A DNA stretch of 64,000 bases from Simmondsia chinensis (GCA_018398585.1 JAGTTD010000015.1:5771001-5835000), one strand, 5' to 3'; shown: positions 1-11,052, counted from the stretch's first letter. A program made the numbers and translations. Notes: a model not told the origin generated them from the sequence alone.

Positions 1-305
1 TTTTTTTTTTAAAGTATGTCCTCCACAAAAATATTATGTATTGGTTTAATAATTTGTCTTTCAACTCTAAACTAAAGTTCTTGGATTTAAAAGTCATCAC
101 CCCTTCTCCAAATGTTGACTTCTATTAGACTATACATATAAACTTTTTTTTATATCACAATACAAAACCTGCCATTCCGTAAAAGCGAAATCTGAACCAC
201 TGAAGTAGTGGACAAACAAAAAGACAACATACTCTATATATAGATAATCATGATAATATGTATATATATAGGCCTATTGGACTTGATCTTGTATTTATGC
301 AAGCA
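1..305. other. AT-rich non-coding flank
   Basis: AT-rich sequence starting with a T run and holding short TA tracts around 234-270. No protein similarity was recognised. It lies on the 3' side of the minus-strand trihelix exon, so it may be intron, but I see no splice-acceptor-plus-exon candidate. Confidence 0.4.
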
Positions 306-760
306 TGTATTCATCTATTATAAATATACAAGTGGACATCCTCAATTCTTGGGTCGCTCATTATTTTACACGGTATCAAACCCTTGTCAACTAAGAGCTC
401 ATGAGTTTGAATCTCAATAGTTCTAATTTCAATATGAATGTAATTTAAGCACAAGGTATAAGGCGAGTCTGTGCAATATCTATGATTCAACTTTGCCCGA
501 CTTTGCCCATGATCCACTCCTACTTTAGTTAGTTTAGAGGTTTTGATCTTGTCATTTTACTTCTTTCTTTTGATGTGATTTTAGCTCTTATTTCTATTAG
601 AAACCATCTCCAATGTATTCTTGAGGATCTTATCCTCTTAATTATTAAAAATAAAAAAGTCCATGCTTCAAGCCTATAATAACTACTTCACAAGAGGACA
701 TCTTAGACTACAAAGTCATTCTTAAGCATTTATTCGGCTTAAACTCTTTTGACAATAATA
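306..760 (+). repeat. Degenerate TRIM-like repeat
   Basis: At 371-382 a primer-binding-site-like motif (CGGTATCAAAC) follows a stretch ending TTTTACA, like the LTR end plus initiator-Met-tRNA PBS of the intact TRIM at 5504-5796. Near 665-755 a stretch with a CTTCAAGCC motif and an AC(A/T)AAAGTCA(T/A)TC block resembles the end of that TRIM's interior and its second LTR. Similarity is patchy and the outer ends are unclear, so this is an inferred old relative. Confidence 0.35.
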
Positions 761-1002
761 AGAAAAGAAAAGAAAAGGAACTCAATTTAAAAAGAAAAGA
801 AACACGTTAAGAGTATATAACCTTAGTGTACTCTAATACGTATCATACTCCTTACTAATATAAAAGGAAAATAGAAAACAATAATAACAACCAATTAAGT
901 GCGTAAAAAGCTCCCACCAAGAGGAATAGGATGAGGGTGAAATATAAGCAACCCTTACCCTTATCGGATGCAAGAAAAAAAAAGAAAGGGAACTCAATTT
1001 AC

Positions 1003-1615
1003 CTGCTCTAGTCGAAGTACAACCCTGATGACCACCACCACCACCACCACCAACTCCGACCCCAACCACCTCAGGTGGTGGCAATGGCGGCAGTGTAACC
1101 ACCTGATGCATCAATACCGGCACCGACCCACCGCCGCCGCCGCCTCCTCCACCACCGCCTCTCTCCACAACCTCAACCAACGCCTGGTATATCTGAAACA
1201 CCATATTAGTAGGCAAACTCCTCTCTTTCCTCTCCCCCTTCTCCATATCCCAATAATACTTCATCCTACTCTCACTCTCATTCTCTACATTCTTGTTAAA
1301 TTCTCTCACTTTCTTGAAGTCACGCATGAGATTATCCCACTTATCATTACACTGATTCTGACTACGGAAACACCCTCTGTTCCAGCAGTAGTCTTCGACC
1401 CACTTCCATCTGAGCTCTGTGGTGGGTTTTGGTGAAGTGTGGGGATCCACAGGGGTGTTACTGTGGAGCCGCATGCGCATTGATCTGCGTCTTTCGTCGT
1501 CCATTTTCTTGGCTTCGATGAGAATTAGGGTTTCTTGGAGGGTCCAGTTGCCCTTTCTGTAGTCTCGTAGGAGTGCAGTGGTTATGGGTCTAGGGTTGTG
1601 GTGGGGGTCTGCCAT
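1003..1615 (-). CDS. Trihelix transcription factor, first exon (partial)
   Basis: Predicted nuclear DNA-binding protein of the plant trihelix (GT-factor) family. About 204 residues are readable from ATG at 1615. An N-terminal domain (about residues 17-125) has the family's spaced tryptophans: GNWTLQETLILIEAKK, then ELRWKWVEDYCW, then NQCNDKWDNLMRDFKK, then a helix ending YYWDMEKGERKE. From memory this most resembles the Arabidopsis At2g35640/ASR3-like subgroup. A Gly run (about 152-163), a Pro/Val segment and a second Gly run follow. Reading continues in frame to 833, but the last part looks non-coding, and a good donor (GCAG|GTAAAT) lies at 1003/1002. I therefore end the exon there. The C-terminal exon was not found and probably lies left of the window. 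The ATG follows a CT-rich leader. Confidence 0.75.
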
Positions 1616-1808
1616 TGGTGGTTTGCATGTGGAAGGGAGAGAGAGAGAGAGAGAGAGTTGGGGTTGGGAGAGTTTGCTATGGAGAGTGGAGGGGAAGATG
1701 TTATGGGTCCCCTTTTGTTTCTTTTTCTAAATTTAATCCGGGGAAATTGTTTTTAATCGTAAATGATGCAGCGTATAAGCGGAAATTTTATGAAGCGCGA
1801 AGTATTTA
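1616..1808 (-). promoter_or_regulatory. 5' leader/proximal promoter of the trihelix gene, with (GA)n tract
   Basis: The segment upstream of the ATG holds a GA dinucleotide run at about 1637-1656 (CT on the sense strand), typical of plant 5' leaders. No clear TATA box was recognised. Only about 190 bp separate the start codon from the remnant Gypsy LTR at 1809, so the element either replaced or displaced the native upstream promoter. Confidence 0.45.
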
Positions 1809-1945
1809 ATAATCTTCCTTTTAATTTTATTAAGAACTAATAAAAAAATTAGCCCAATTTCTCACAAATTAAGAAAAGAGAAACTAACTCTAAATCTTTA
1901 AAATAAAATTTGAATTGAATGCCTTAAAACCCTATACTCCTGTTG
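1809..1945 (-). repeat. 3' LTR fragment of the Gypsy element
   Basis: About 135 bp closely matching the interior of the 5' LTR at about 4945-5080 (shared blocks TTATTAAGAACTAATAAA, GAGAAACTAACTCTAAATC and TGAATTGAATG). Both true LTR ends are missing, so this is a deletion product, not a complete LTR. Confidence 0.75.
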
Positions 1946-2560
1946 ACCGAACTATTGTAGGGAAACTCAGCCTAATAAAGCTTTTGTTCCCAACCCCTGA
2001 CGTTGTCAGCAACCAAACAACGAATTAAGTTCTCCAACGAATAGTTTGTCACCTCGATTTGGTCATCAGTCTGGGAGTGGTAAACTGTGCTGAAGGCAAG
2101 AGAGGTGTACGCCATCTTCCACAACGCCTTTCAGAATAAGTTCACGAACCGGACATCCCTATCGGAAACAATGCTTCCCGGCAAACCGTGGAGCTTGTAG
2201 ACTTCTTGGAAATACAATTCCGCCATGTGAACAATGTCAGCAGCTTTCTTACAACAGATGAAGTGAGCCATCTTGGAGAACCAATCCATAAGAACGAAAA
2301 TTGAGTCAATGCCGCCTATAGTTCTCGGTAATCCCAGCACAAAATCCATACTCACATTTGTTCATGGCTAACTAGGAGTCGGTAGCTGTAAGTAGAGGCA
2401 TGCATTGGCCACTCTGCCTTTCGATACTTGACACACACAGCAACGCTTGGCAAACCTCTCTACCTTCTTGCTCACAGTTGGCCAGAAATAGCTGGCGGTA
2501 ATGAGTTGCAGTGTCTTGGCTCGTCCCACATGCCCCGCATTGTGCTTCTCCTAATGATCT
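1946..2560 (-). pseudogene. Gypsy integrase remnant
   Basis: Would insert element cDNA. Readable in order: an HHCC zinc-binding segment (HNAGH, then CCVCQ; about 2430-2556), then SMDFVLGLP with the first catalytic Asp, FSKMAHF, and IVSDRDVRF with the second Asp (about 2135-2360). A frameshift follows, then HSQTDDQIEVTN with the third acidic residue, and AEFPYNSSVNR at the deletion end. So the DDE residues remain, but several stops and frameshifts interrupt the frame and the C-terminal domain is lost. Confidence 0.75.
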
Positions 2561-3267
2561 TAGGCTGCAAACTCGAATCTCGAACACAAAGCTGATTCCC
2601 CTTGAAAAAGAACCCGGCATGGATGGAGTAACCGTTCCCGCCATATCTTGCCAAAAGTGGGATCGTCCTGATACTGATCCAACAACTGATCAAACCCGGT
2701 TACCGTGACCCTGCTTTGCGACAAGATAAAGATCCGCCTACTCAGTGTATCTGCCACTTTGTTCAAGACGCCGGATTTATGCTTAATCACGAAGTCTAAC
2801 TTTGTGAATACCGTCAAGTTTGGCAATTGATCAAGCAAATCATCCAATCACGAAATGGCAAATCGATAGCATACCATGATCTTGTTGATACCTTGACTGT
2901 CAACACACATCCACCAACTTTCATTCTTCTTTGGCGTCAACAGTGCCGGTACTGCGCAAGGACTTAAGCTCTCCCTAATAAACCCCTTGGTGAGAAAATC
3001 CTCTACCTAATGTCTCAGCTTCGCATGCTCTGATGGACTCATATGGTAGTGAGGCCTATTCGGCAAGGTAACACCCGACATCAGATTAATGCAATGCTGT
3101 ATGTCTCGTAATGGCAGCAGTGTATTCAGTAACTCCTCCGGAAAGACATCAGCGTACTCCCTCAACAAGGCGGTAATCTCACTAGGTATCTCCCTTGGAC
3201 TCACCTTGCTCTCCTTCCTAGTTAACACAAAAACGATCTTGGTGTCGCCAACCTCCTTAGCGAGCAT
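2561..3267 (-). pseudogene. Gypsy reverse transcriptase/RNase H remnant with internal deletion
   Basis: The RT N-terminal part reads [48 protein letters not shown], then DDLLDQLPNLTVFTKLD (motif A). At about 2790 the frame passes straight into VIKHKSGVLNKVADTLSRR, which in intact family members is the end of RNase H. The RT palm (with the YxDD motif), thumb and most of RNase H are therefore missing. Stops lie in between (for example after RFAIS). The product cannot be catalytic. Confidence 0.8.
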
Positions 3268-3270
3268 GGC

Positions 3271-3960
3271 TCATCCTTGTATGTTCGGGTGATGAGCTGC
3301 TAAAGCTTGAGGCCCCTCATCCTTCTTGAGCAACAAGATAATCTTTGTTCCCTCGAAGATCAAGCTATAAGTGTTCTTCCTCCTGTCATGTATGGCGCTT
3401 CTATCATATTGCCATGACCTCTCCAACAGCAAATGGCAAGCATCCATGGTCACCATCTCACACCACATGTCATCCTTATACTTCAACCCAATTGAAAATT
3501 TAACCAAGCAACCGGTTACCTGATTTCCCTTCTTCAGCCATGATAACTTGTAGGAATTTGGATGAGCCTCCGTCTTTAACCCCAGCTTGGCTACTGCCTC
3601 TTCGGATATGACATTCTCACAACTTCTCGAGTCTATCACCATGCGACATACTCTACCGCCAGTGGTGTAGGTGGTTTGGAAGATGATATTCTTCAACCAT
3701 TCGTCTCCCTGTTCTTCTCTTGGCGCAAAGCAAGCGTGACTAACCATGTGTTGGCGTCCTTCATCACACACCACGGCGTCTTCTTCCAGTGGCGCCAACT
3801 CAGCTTGGGCTTCCTCCTCAATAACCTTGCCATCTTCTTCGTGGAACCCCTCGATGAAAAGGCCCTTGCCGGGTCTGTCACACTTATGGCGCTCAACAGC
3901 ACAGTGCCCCACTTCTCCACATTAGAAGCAACGGGTTCTTGAAATACCCGCCAAGTCTTG
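3271..3960 (-). pseudogene. Gypsy gag zinc knuckle and aspartic protease remnant
   Basis: A CCHC nucleic-acid-binding knuckle reads CF*CGEVGHCAVERHKC, with a stop inside it at about 3930. The retropepsin-like segment has VIDSRSCENVISEEAVAKLG; the Gly of the DSG active site is Arg here. It continues through LSWLKKGNQVTGCLVKF and ACHLLLERSWQYDR. About 213 codons are open from 3912 to 3271. The active-site change and the upstream stop argue against function. Confidence 0.75.
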
Positions 3961-4880
3961 AGTAACTAGCTTACCGGTATTAGCGATTACTAACCTATTA
4001 TGTGTACCATGAGTTGGCAGAGCTCTCACTTGGTCTCTTCTGCGAATCTGTGCTCCTCAGACTCTGCCAACTTGGTGATTCCTTTGCTGCCGCTCAACAT
4101 TCATGGCTCTCCGGCTTGCCTCCGAGATGGAAAAGATGTCGAACATGTTCAACACCTCCTGTATGGACTCCCTCAACCCGCCAATGTAACGATCCGCCAA
4201 TTGCTCTCTAGTCTTCGCCAAGTCATTCTTGGCAACTAATGAGTGGAACTCTGTCATGTAGTCCTCCACAGATCTAGATCCCTAACGCAACCCTTACAGA
4301 CGTTGGTACATCATCATGGCGTGATTGTGAGGCAGGAAGGCGCCTCGCATATGATTCTTTATCTTCTCCCATGATTCTATATTCGCCTTTCCCTGACAAA
4401 GCTGCATATGTTTTAGCTATTGCCACCAGGCAGTGACCTTACCCTGTAATCAGGTAGCAAACAAAGGCTCCTGCTTTCTCTCCGGTGCCTCCTTAAATTC
4501 GAGAACCTCTTCTACTGTGACAAGCCAATCCTGGACATCCTTCGAGCTTCCTCCTTCGTTAAACTCCGGGATTTCAATCCGGAGTCCGAATTCTCACCTC
4601 CAATCTTCAAAGTCGGCTGTCTTGCCGGTATTGGGCCGATGCCTCCTCAATCTTGGATCTGGTAAATCAGCATCCGGAAATGGATTCTGGAAACTCTTAT
4701 CCGCCTCCTCCTCATCACCGGATGTCAGTGAGTGTTGGGGCTAGGTTCCCGGTGCCTGCTCGGAATTTCTCCTCAATCTATCCAACCTCCTCTTGTTCCG
4801 CCGTTGAAAGTCTCGCTCATACATGTCTCCGACGGCAACGTATCTCTGTCACCCACGGGCTATCTCAGAAATCGTTCTGA
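3961..4880 (-). pseudogene. Gypsy gag capsid remnant
   Basis: Readable blocks in order on the minus strand: PDPRLRRHRPNTG, FGLRIEIPEFNEG, VQDWLVTVEEVLEFKE, ATWLQGKVTAWWQ, KIKNHMRGAFLPHNH, SVEDYMTEFHSLVAKNDLAK, DRYIGGLRESIQEVLNMFD and SISEASRRAMNVE. This is the Ty3/Gypsy retrotransposon gag domain. Internal stops follow TAWWQ and occur at several other points. The start is a weak ATG near 4830-4880, just inside the PBS. Confidence 0.75.
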
Positions 4881-4893
4881 GCTCTGATACCAA
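4881..4893 (-). promoter_or_regulatory. Primer binding site (initiator tRNA-Met type)
   Basis: The minus strand reads TTGGTATCAGAGC, complementary to the 3' end of plant initiator tRNA-Met, one base inside the 5' LTR end (TTCA). It fixes the element's orientation and the LTR boundary. Confidence 0.85.
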
Positions 4894-4894
4894 T

Positions 4895-5282
4895 TGAAGA
4901 GCACATAAGTGGAGATTTTAGGGAACGGAAAGGATTCAACAGCCTTTCCCTTTAAAATTATTAAGAACTAATAAAACATGAAAAAAATTAGCTCAATTTC
5001 TCACAACCCGAAAAAAGAGAAACTAACTCTAAATCTTTAAAATAAAATATGAATTGAATGACACAAAATCCTAGATTCCTCTTGTTTAAATAGAGGTGCT
5101 AATTGACTCAAAATAAAACACTAAGAGATATATATAAACACTAAAAGATAAATATAAAATCTAAAAATTTGAACTATTCCTAATAGATTTAAAACTCTAT
5201 CTCTTGCTACGGCTGCCGCGTCCAAGTCATGCCGCCTATATCATGCCGCCAACTTATACATGCCAAGATGTTGCCTACTGCA
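4895..5282 (-). repeat. 5' LTR of the Gypsy element
   Basis: About 388 bp between the PBS and a TGCA at 5279-5282; on the minus strand it begins TGCAGTAGGC and ends CTCTTCA. The middle matches the 3' LTR remnant at 1809-1945. The outer end is inferred from the TG...CA rule and the loss of similarity. Confidence 0.65.
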
Positions 5283-5503
5283 TGAGTAAATCTCGGGTTT
5301 GTTTGGTTACCAGAAAATAAACGTTTGAAAACATTAGTTATTCGCTTTTCAAAAAGATTTAGCGAGTGTTTTATGTTTTCTTTTCTATATTATGTATGTG
5401 TTTGTTGGGTCTTGTTTTGTGAGATGTCAGTTTTTATATTGTGAGTTCTCTCGCATCTTATAGAAAAAAATTGAAATTGGGCCTTTACTCTTTTGTTTGA
5501 TTA

Positions 5504-5796
5504 TGTTAGAATATAAAATCAATGTTGGGTTTTGACTCATTAGTTTAGACTTTTGAGAGTTAGTTTCTTGACATGGTATCAAAGCATATGTCTCTTGACA
5601 TGGTATCAAAGCATATGTCCACTAAAAATTTACAAGTTCAAAGCATATGTCTATTAACACAATCTAAGCACGATGTATGAGGTGGATCTATACAATATCA
5701 ATGCTTCAAGCCCTTCTATGAGGGCATGTTGGAGTATAAAGTCAATCATGAGCTCTTACCCATTAGCTTAAGCTTTGGGATAGATGTTTCTTTACA
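5504..5796 (+). mobile_element. Complete miniature TRIM retrotransposon
   Basis: Two 70-bp direct repeats, 5504-5573 (TGTTAGAATATAAAATCAA... TTGACA) and 5727-5796 (TGTTGGAGTATAAAGTCAA... TTTACA), enclose about 153 bp. A PBS-like TGGTATCAAAGC follows the first repeat directly at 5574-5585. A purine stretch (GAGGG, 5720-5724) precedes the second. Flanks are GATTA (5499-5503) and AATTA (5797-5801), a one-mismatch 5-bp target duplication. There is no coding capacity, so it must be mobilised in trans. A 27-bp tandem duplication (5567-5620) copies the LTR end plus PBS. Confidence 0.7.
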
Positions 5797-5801
5797 AATT
5801 A

Positions 5802-7599
5802 CTAGAAAAATAACAAAACATAGGAAGTGCAAATTCCTTAACAATTCTCAATTCTATTAAAAAGCAGCAATGAATAACTTACCTAGCTTGCTAGGTAAGT
5901 TCAAATTTCTTTATTTTTACTTGACCCACTTTTTTTTTAATAGATACGGAGCAGAAATGCTAACAATGCAAAAGTAGGGTGCACCTACAATAAGTAGGGC
6001 CCTGGAATATTTAAAAAAAACAGAAACCGGAAAGAAAATACAAAGAAATAGGAGTAGTCCATCAAACACCCAAAAATAACCTTATGACTTAACCCATCCT
6101 AAGCAGCCATGAATAAGGGATCCAAAAGAGACCTTCATAGACATGCCTTTGACATCACCATATTAGCACCCTGAACCGTGCTATGGAACAGTCAAAGGTC
6201 TGTAAGTTTTGATACAATCCATATTCCTTGTTACCTCATTGGGTGAATAGGGGAAATTGGCAAGCGATGCCTTAATCAAAAATCCTAGCATCATTCTCAC
6301 ACTCATCCTAACAACTAAACATTTGATGTATTTCCTAAGAAATTGACACAGCAACTGAATTCTCAATAAATTCAACTTCTTATAGGAATTGAATTCCTAT
6401 GTTAACCAGACAAGATGTTTGTGTTTGGAATTTTTAATTCAGTGGTTATACTGAAATAATTTTTAGTTCATTTATTGGTGAATCTTTGACCATAATTTAT
6501 AAAAATGTAACGTCATTTAATAAGAAAGGATAATGTCACATGTCACAAAGATGATGTCATGCTCCAGATTTTAAAATTACAAATTTTTTCACCCTAACTA
6601 GTGTGTCAAAAAATTTAAAAATAAAATTTAAGGACTAATAAATTGATTCACCAAATATTAAGATACTAAAGTGTAATTAATTTGCTGAATTTTTTAGTAC
6701 ATTCCTATAGATATTAGATACCAAGATAATGTACCTAATTTGTGACTTATATATGGTGAAAACTAGTTGATTATCTAATATCGTTTTTTATAGTTTACTC
6801 ATTGGGCTTAAGTTAATTGTGGTCATGACTGTGACATGCATCATCTTTTTTACTTTCTTCCAGGCGATATCTCTATTTTTTTTTGATAATTCAGAACATA
6901 GAGAGAATCTCTACAATAAAGACAAAGCAAAAGAAAGAGATGCAATGATATCTCGAGAAGAAAAAAACCAAAAGCTGGAAACGCAACATGGGCAAAGCAA
7001 AGCATTGCGCTCTCGACTTTGCCCATGGTCCACAACTAAGATCCCTACTAAGAAAGAAATTTAAGAAGCGTAGGGAAAGGCGATCTGGAACAGGGACCAA
7101 TCTGTGAAGATGGTAGTCTAAGTTGCCTTTGGAGTGGCCAATCTTTATCTTGGTATGCGCCTGGAAGGCAGGTTATTTGTATGAAAAAGAAACATCGCAT
7201 GAAGAAGTTTTCCGATACTCCATCTCCTGTCTGATCCTTATAGGAGACGCAATTTAGATTGATGTGGTTTGCTTTGAGGTGTCCCAAGAGCTGGAAAGGT
7301 AAGATCTATTTGACTTTTCGTGTTTTAGGAGTTGGTGCGGGTGTAGGTGTCTAGGTTTTTTGGAGTATGTTGTTGTACATCAAGAGTTGGTGTGGTGATA
7401 GGCATCTAAATATTTTTGGGGTTCGTTATTATGTTTTTTCCTGCTCTTGTGGGCTTTGTAGGGCTCTGCTTCAGTGAATGCTCCGATTTTGTACTGAGAC
7501 TTATCTCTGTAATTTTGGAAAAAAAAAGAATTTTTTTTGAATAATGAAAAAAAAAAATTTGGCACATGATTAAATACTTAAATTTAATATCAACAATAG
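5802..7599. other. AT-rich intergenic sequence with a possible LINE 3' end
   Basis: No convincing gene. The part from about 6840 to 7560 is less AT-rich and ends in A-rich tracts (7518-7558) after TGTACTGAGAC and TCTCTGTAATTTTGG, as plant L1 3' ends often do. No protein similarity was recognised, so the LINE reading is only a guess. Confidence 0.3.
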
Positions 7600-8810
7600 G
7601 GTTCCGTTTGTTTCAAGGGAAATACTCTTCCCAGGAAAACGTTTTCCTTTGGAAAGTATTTTACGTGGAAAATGCAATTCCCATTAAGGTTTTCTATTAT
7701 TTGTTTTGACAGAAAATGTGTTTTCAGAAATTGATACTCTTTGTTTGTTATAAAGGAATAATCTTCTACCCAGAGGTTGTGAAATTATTATTAAGATACC
7801 TTGAGGTTTGAGCATTTGTTACCTATCTTGAAATTTGAATATATACAATGACGTACCTTGAAGTTGAATATTTTATTACTCAGATACCATATATCAAAAT
7901 TTTATGAATTTTTATGAGAATCTGACCAAATATAAAGGTACTAATTTAACATATAATTACGATTATATTTACAAGCTATGTCAATATTTTTAGCAAATTA
8001 TGATGAAAAGTTCATTGTATATTGATGTAAACTATTTAAATATGACCGAAATCATATGCCGTGTTGGCATTTTGTAGCAAAAAATCATTAAATTCTAATG
8101 AGAATAATTATATATTATCGGGATCATACTCTATTTTAGCTTTTTCTATTGAAAATGTTTCGAATTTTAACAAAGACACATGATTGATAAAATTTTAAAC
8201 CTCCTGGGTACCTAAGTGATAAAATGTTTAAATTTTAAGGTACCTCATTGTATGCAATGAAATGTTATGGTACTTAGATGATAAATAGTCAAATCTTAAG
8301 GTACTTAAGTGATGGTTTTTCTGAAAACCATATATCAAAAAAAAATATTTTCTAAAAAAATATAATCCATAAATAGTTTTTTGGTGCTTATTTTGATGTA
8401 AGTATTATTTTCTAATTATAATATTCACCACAGTATGAATTAGTAAATATGTTTCAAATATAAAATATTATTCAAGAACAAAAATCAAATGGAACCATAA
8501 AATTTACTATGATACTGACTAATCTTTATTCGTCTAGTTCTTATCCCACATTATTACATCTAATGATTTAGGATCCTGCCAAATTCATTTTTGTCGGATC
8601 CATATTTGGACCGATATATAGCTTCAAAATTTTTTGGATCATTCGAAATATTGACTTCCCCTCTTTTATAAGGGAAATCATTTTTCCCTATTTGAAGGAA
8701 ATAGTTTTCCTTTGGAAAAACCTTTTCTGTCATAAAACATGTGCCAAACAACAAAAAAATAGGAAAAATCACTTTCTAGAATGTGATTTTCAGCCTAAAC
8801 AAATGGAGCC
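7600..8810. mobile_element. Harbinger/Tourist-like non-autonomous transposon, copy 1
   Basis: Terminal inverted repeats GGTTCCGTTTGTTT (7600-7613) and AAACAAATGGAGCC (8797-8810), flanked by TAG on both sides (7597-7599, 8811-8813). The subterminal parts hold related arms (GGAAAACGTTTTCCTTTGG on the left, TAGTTTTCCTTTGGAAAAAC on the right). The interior is AT-rich, without a transposase, and holds repeated phrases such as GGTACCT...AAGTGATAAAA. A second copy is at 55887-58063. The superfamily is assigned from TIR style and 3-bp duplication only. Confidence 0.6.
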
Positions 8811-8813
8811 TAG

Positions 8814-9488
8814 GTTTTTAGCATTTTCCTTTTAAAGAGAATGTTACATGTAATAAATGTTAGTTACCTATTTTCATAAGTCTATTGACATTATTTTCGT
8901 ATTTTTGGTTAGCATGTTTTCTATCTTTTCGTTGACCAAAAAAAAGTTCTGTGATCTTTTGATAAAATTAGTCCCTCATTTTTGAGTTGTTACATAGTTT
9001 TTGTTATTGGATGATGATCAATTTTGATCAAAAATAAAACGTAAATGACTATTTAAAAAAAATGAGAATCTATTTGAATAAACTTATAAACTCATACACA
9101 ACTAGACTTTCTCTCTCTAAAATTCAAACATCTCTCTAGAATCCCAACTGGTTTTGTGCACGTTCCTTTCTTCTCTTGTGCTTTGCTAGTGACGGACTGA
9201 CGGCCGCCATTCGAGGATGGTGTCAACAAGATTAACATGGACGATGGAATCGAAGCCCTACCTGCGGTGGCGAGGAGTGTCGATGGTAATCAACATGGAT
9301 TTGGTGTTGGCCGGACTAAAAGGAGAAAGGAGAATGGAAAGTCTTTTCTTTGTGGAAGTCATCGTTGTCCACGTCTGGTCTCCATCGCAGGTTGTTTCTA
9401 AAGTGAGTCGAAGTGGGCCTTTGAAAGGTTCCTCCGTGAGGCCTCTTCTCTCTCTATCACCTCCTCTTCCAAATCTAATGTCGTTTTC
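8814..9488. other. Intergenic sequence, unclassified
   Basis: AT-rich to about 9100, then less so. An open stretch of about 104 codons from 9217 (plus strand) has no recognised domain. Its end overlaps a repeat that recurs at 14902, so it is probably part of an old repeat rather than a gene. Confidence 0.3.
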
Positions 9489-9570
9489 GTGTTTAGTCAC
9501 AAAGATGAACTGCAAACAAAGTCATCTTTAGGATCGAGATTCTGGTGGATTCAAAGGTGTATCGGGTCTT
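9489..9570 (+). repeat. ~82-bp flanking repeat, left copy
   Basis: Reads GTGTTTAGTCACAAAGATGAA... and ends GGGTCTT immediately before the Athila-like LTR. It matches 14902-14986 with scattered differences. Far too long for a target-site duplication. Confidence 0.7.
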
Positions 9571-11046
9571 TGATGTGTCTCGTATTTTATATGTTGTATA
9601 GCACATTCCTACAATAATTTTGGCTATTACATGTGTGGTATGGCGTAATTTACGTGTATTTGGGCTTTGAACGTGTTGGAGTGAGTACAACTTGGAAAGC
9701 AGTAAAAGCGAGCAACAATGGACAAATTTGAAGACCACGTTGAGAAACTCGACCATGCGTGAGAAAAAAGACCAACTGGGTCAAAATTCGGCCAAGAAAA
9801 GTCTCCTCTTATGTGCATAGATCGATTGACCACGTATTTTGGCAATCGGTCAAGCTTAAAACGAGCAAAATGTTAAAAGAAGAGTATTTACGACCCAAAA
9901 TTCCACTGACAATACCACTGGTATCATTTAGATTTCTTTGAGAGCTTCGATTTGATATATAATTGACCCGTAACTCCTTATGGATCAAAAGTTTTGCACG
10001 TTTTAAATAAATTGTGTGTGTAACCGAAGTAGCGGCCCGATCGATTGGCAAGAGGGGCCAATCAACCAACCCTCAACATAACCTACATGATCCGTGCTAC
10101 ATGTGGCCGATCGATCGGCGACTCTTGCCAATCAATTGGCTTCGGGCCATGGCGTGTCCTAGGGTGATCTAATTTTTTGTACTTTTGGCCTATTTTCTCT
10201 TCTCCTCCTTCCCGGAGCTGCCAAGAGAGATCGAGATTTTCTTGAAAATCGAAGCGCAAGTGGTTGGAGTACTGTAGATTAAAGCAAAGAGTCACTCAAC
10301 ATCAATTAGAGAGTCTTCAATCTATAAGTTTTTCATCACTTTTATCTTTTGATTTTTTGACGTATAAAACTCCAATGGAGGAATAGATTCATAGTTTAGG
10401 GGTGAAGGATGGATAGCCGTCTAGATCTTCGCTATGGTATTTCCCGCACCCCTATGGGGAATTCTATATTTTAGATTGGTTTTCCTTTTATGTGCTTGTA
10501 GCCATGACAAATGTACCAATTTATTAGCGGTTCGTCTTGTGCTTGTAGCCTGGATCATAGTATAACAGGTTTTTACTACTGGTCAGGGTTGAGGTTGATC
10601 CAATCCTAAGGACAATTTCTTATATAAGTTAACATTAAGTAGTGCTATTTAGATAATCCATGTTACATATAAGATGAGTTATGCTCTTCGACTAGTTCAT
10701 TACCCTAAGCATTTATTTAAGTGCTAATGCAAGCTTACAGCTTGTAGCCTCAGCCCTTAAAGTCATTATCACAGTAAAGTATAATGATGTGATTCGAGTT
10801 AAGCTATTCTGAATTCATTCCTGAAACTGCTCTTGATTGATTCAAAACATTAATTTACTGTTTCACTCTTTAATTACATTAATTGCTCAACTATCCAACA
10901 AAAACCTAAAATTAACCCACTCATAATAACTGAATCCAACTTGACATCGATTCCCTAAAGATACAACACTTGTATACTCGCCACAGCTACGACTTGCTCA
11001 TGCACTTGCGATTAAATGATTTTAAACATTCTTTAAAATTACATCA
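9571..11046 (+). repeat. 5' LTR of Athila-like element 1
   Basis: About 1.48 kb starting TGATGT and ending ACATCA, a perfect 6-bp terminal inverted repeat, with a PBS-like site just after. It is similar along its length to 21398-22939 (shared CAAGCT(C/T)AAAACG, AGAGCTTCGATTTG and CTCCTTA(C/T)GGATCAAAAGTT). The middle carries several GATCGATC motifs. Confidence 0.7.
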
Positions 11047-11052
11047 AGTTTT

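Larger units (their letters stand above)
1809..5282 (-). mobile_element. Deleted Ty3/Gypsy retrotransposon (chromovirus-like)
   Basis: On the minus strand the order is 5' LTR (4895-5282), PBS, gag, protease, partial reverse transcriptase, end of RNase H, integrase, then a 3' LTR fragment (1809-1945). All genes carry stops and frameshifts. Two internal deletions are visible: RT motif A is joined directly to the end of RNase H near 2790, and the integrase is cut after the YNSSVNR motif at 1946 and joined to mid-LTR sequence. The integrase C-terminus, any chromodomain, the polypurine tract and most of the 3' LTR are gone. The clade name rests on gag and integrase wording I recognise and is tentative. 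Confidence 0.8.

Noticed and set aside
968..1435. 155-codon plus-strand open frame
   Set aside because: It is the antisense of the trihelix exon; the Thr and Ala runs are complements of the Gly/Pro repeats.
9217..9531. 104-codon gene candidate
   Set aside because: No domain, and its end overlaps a repeat found again at 14902.
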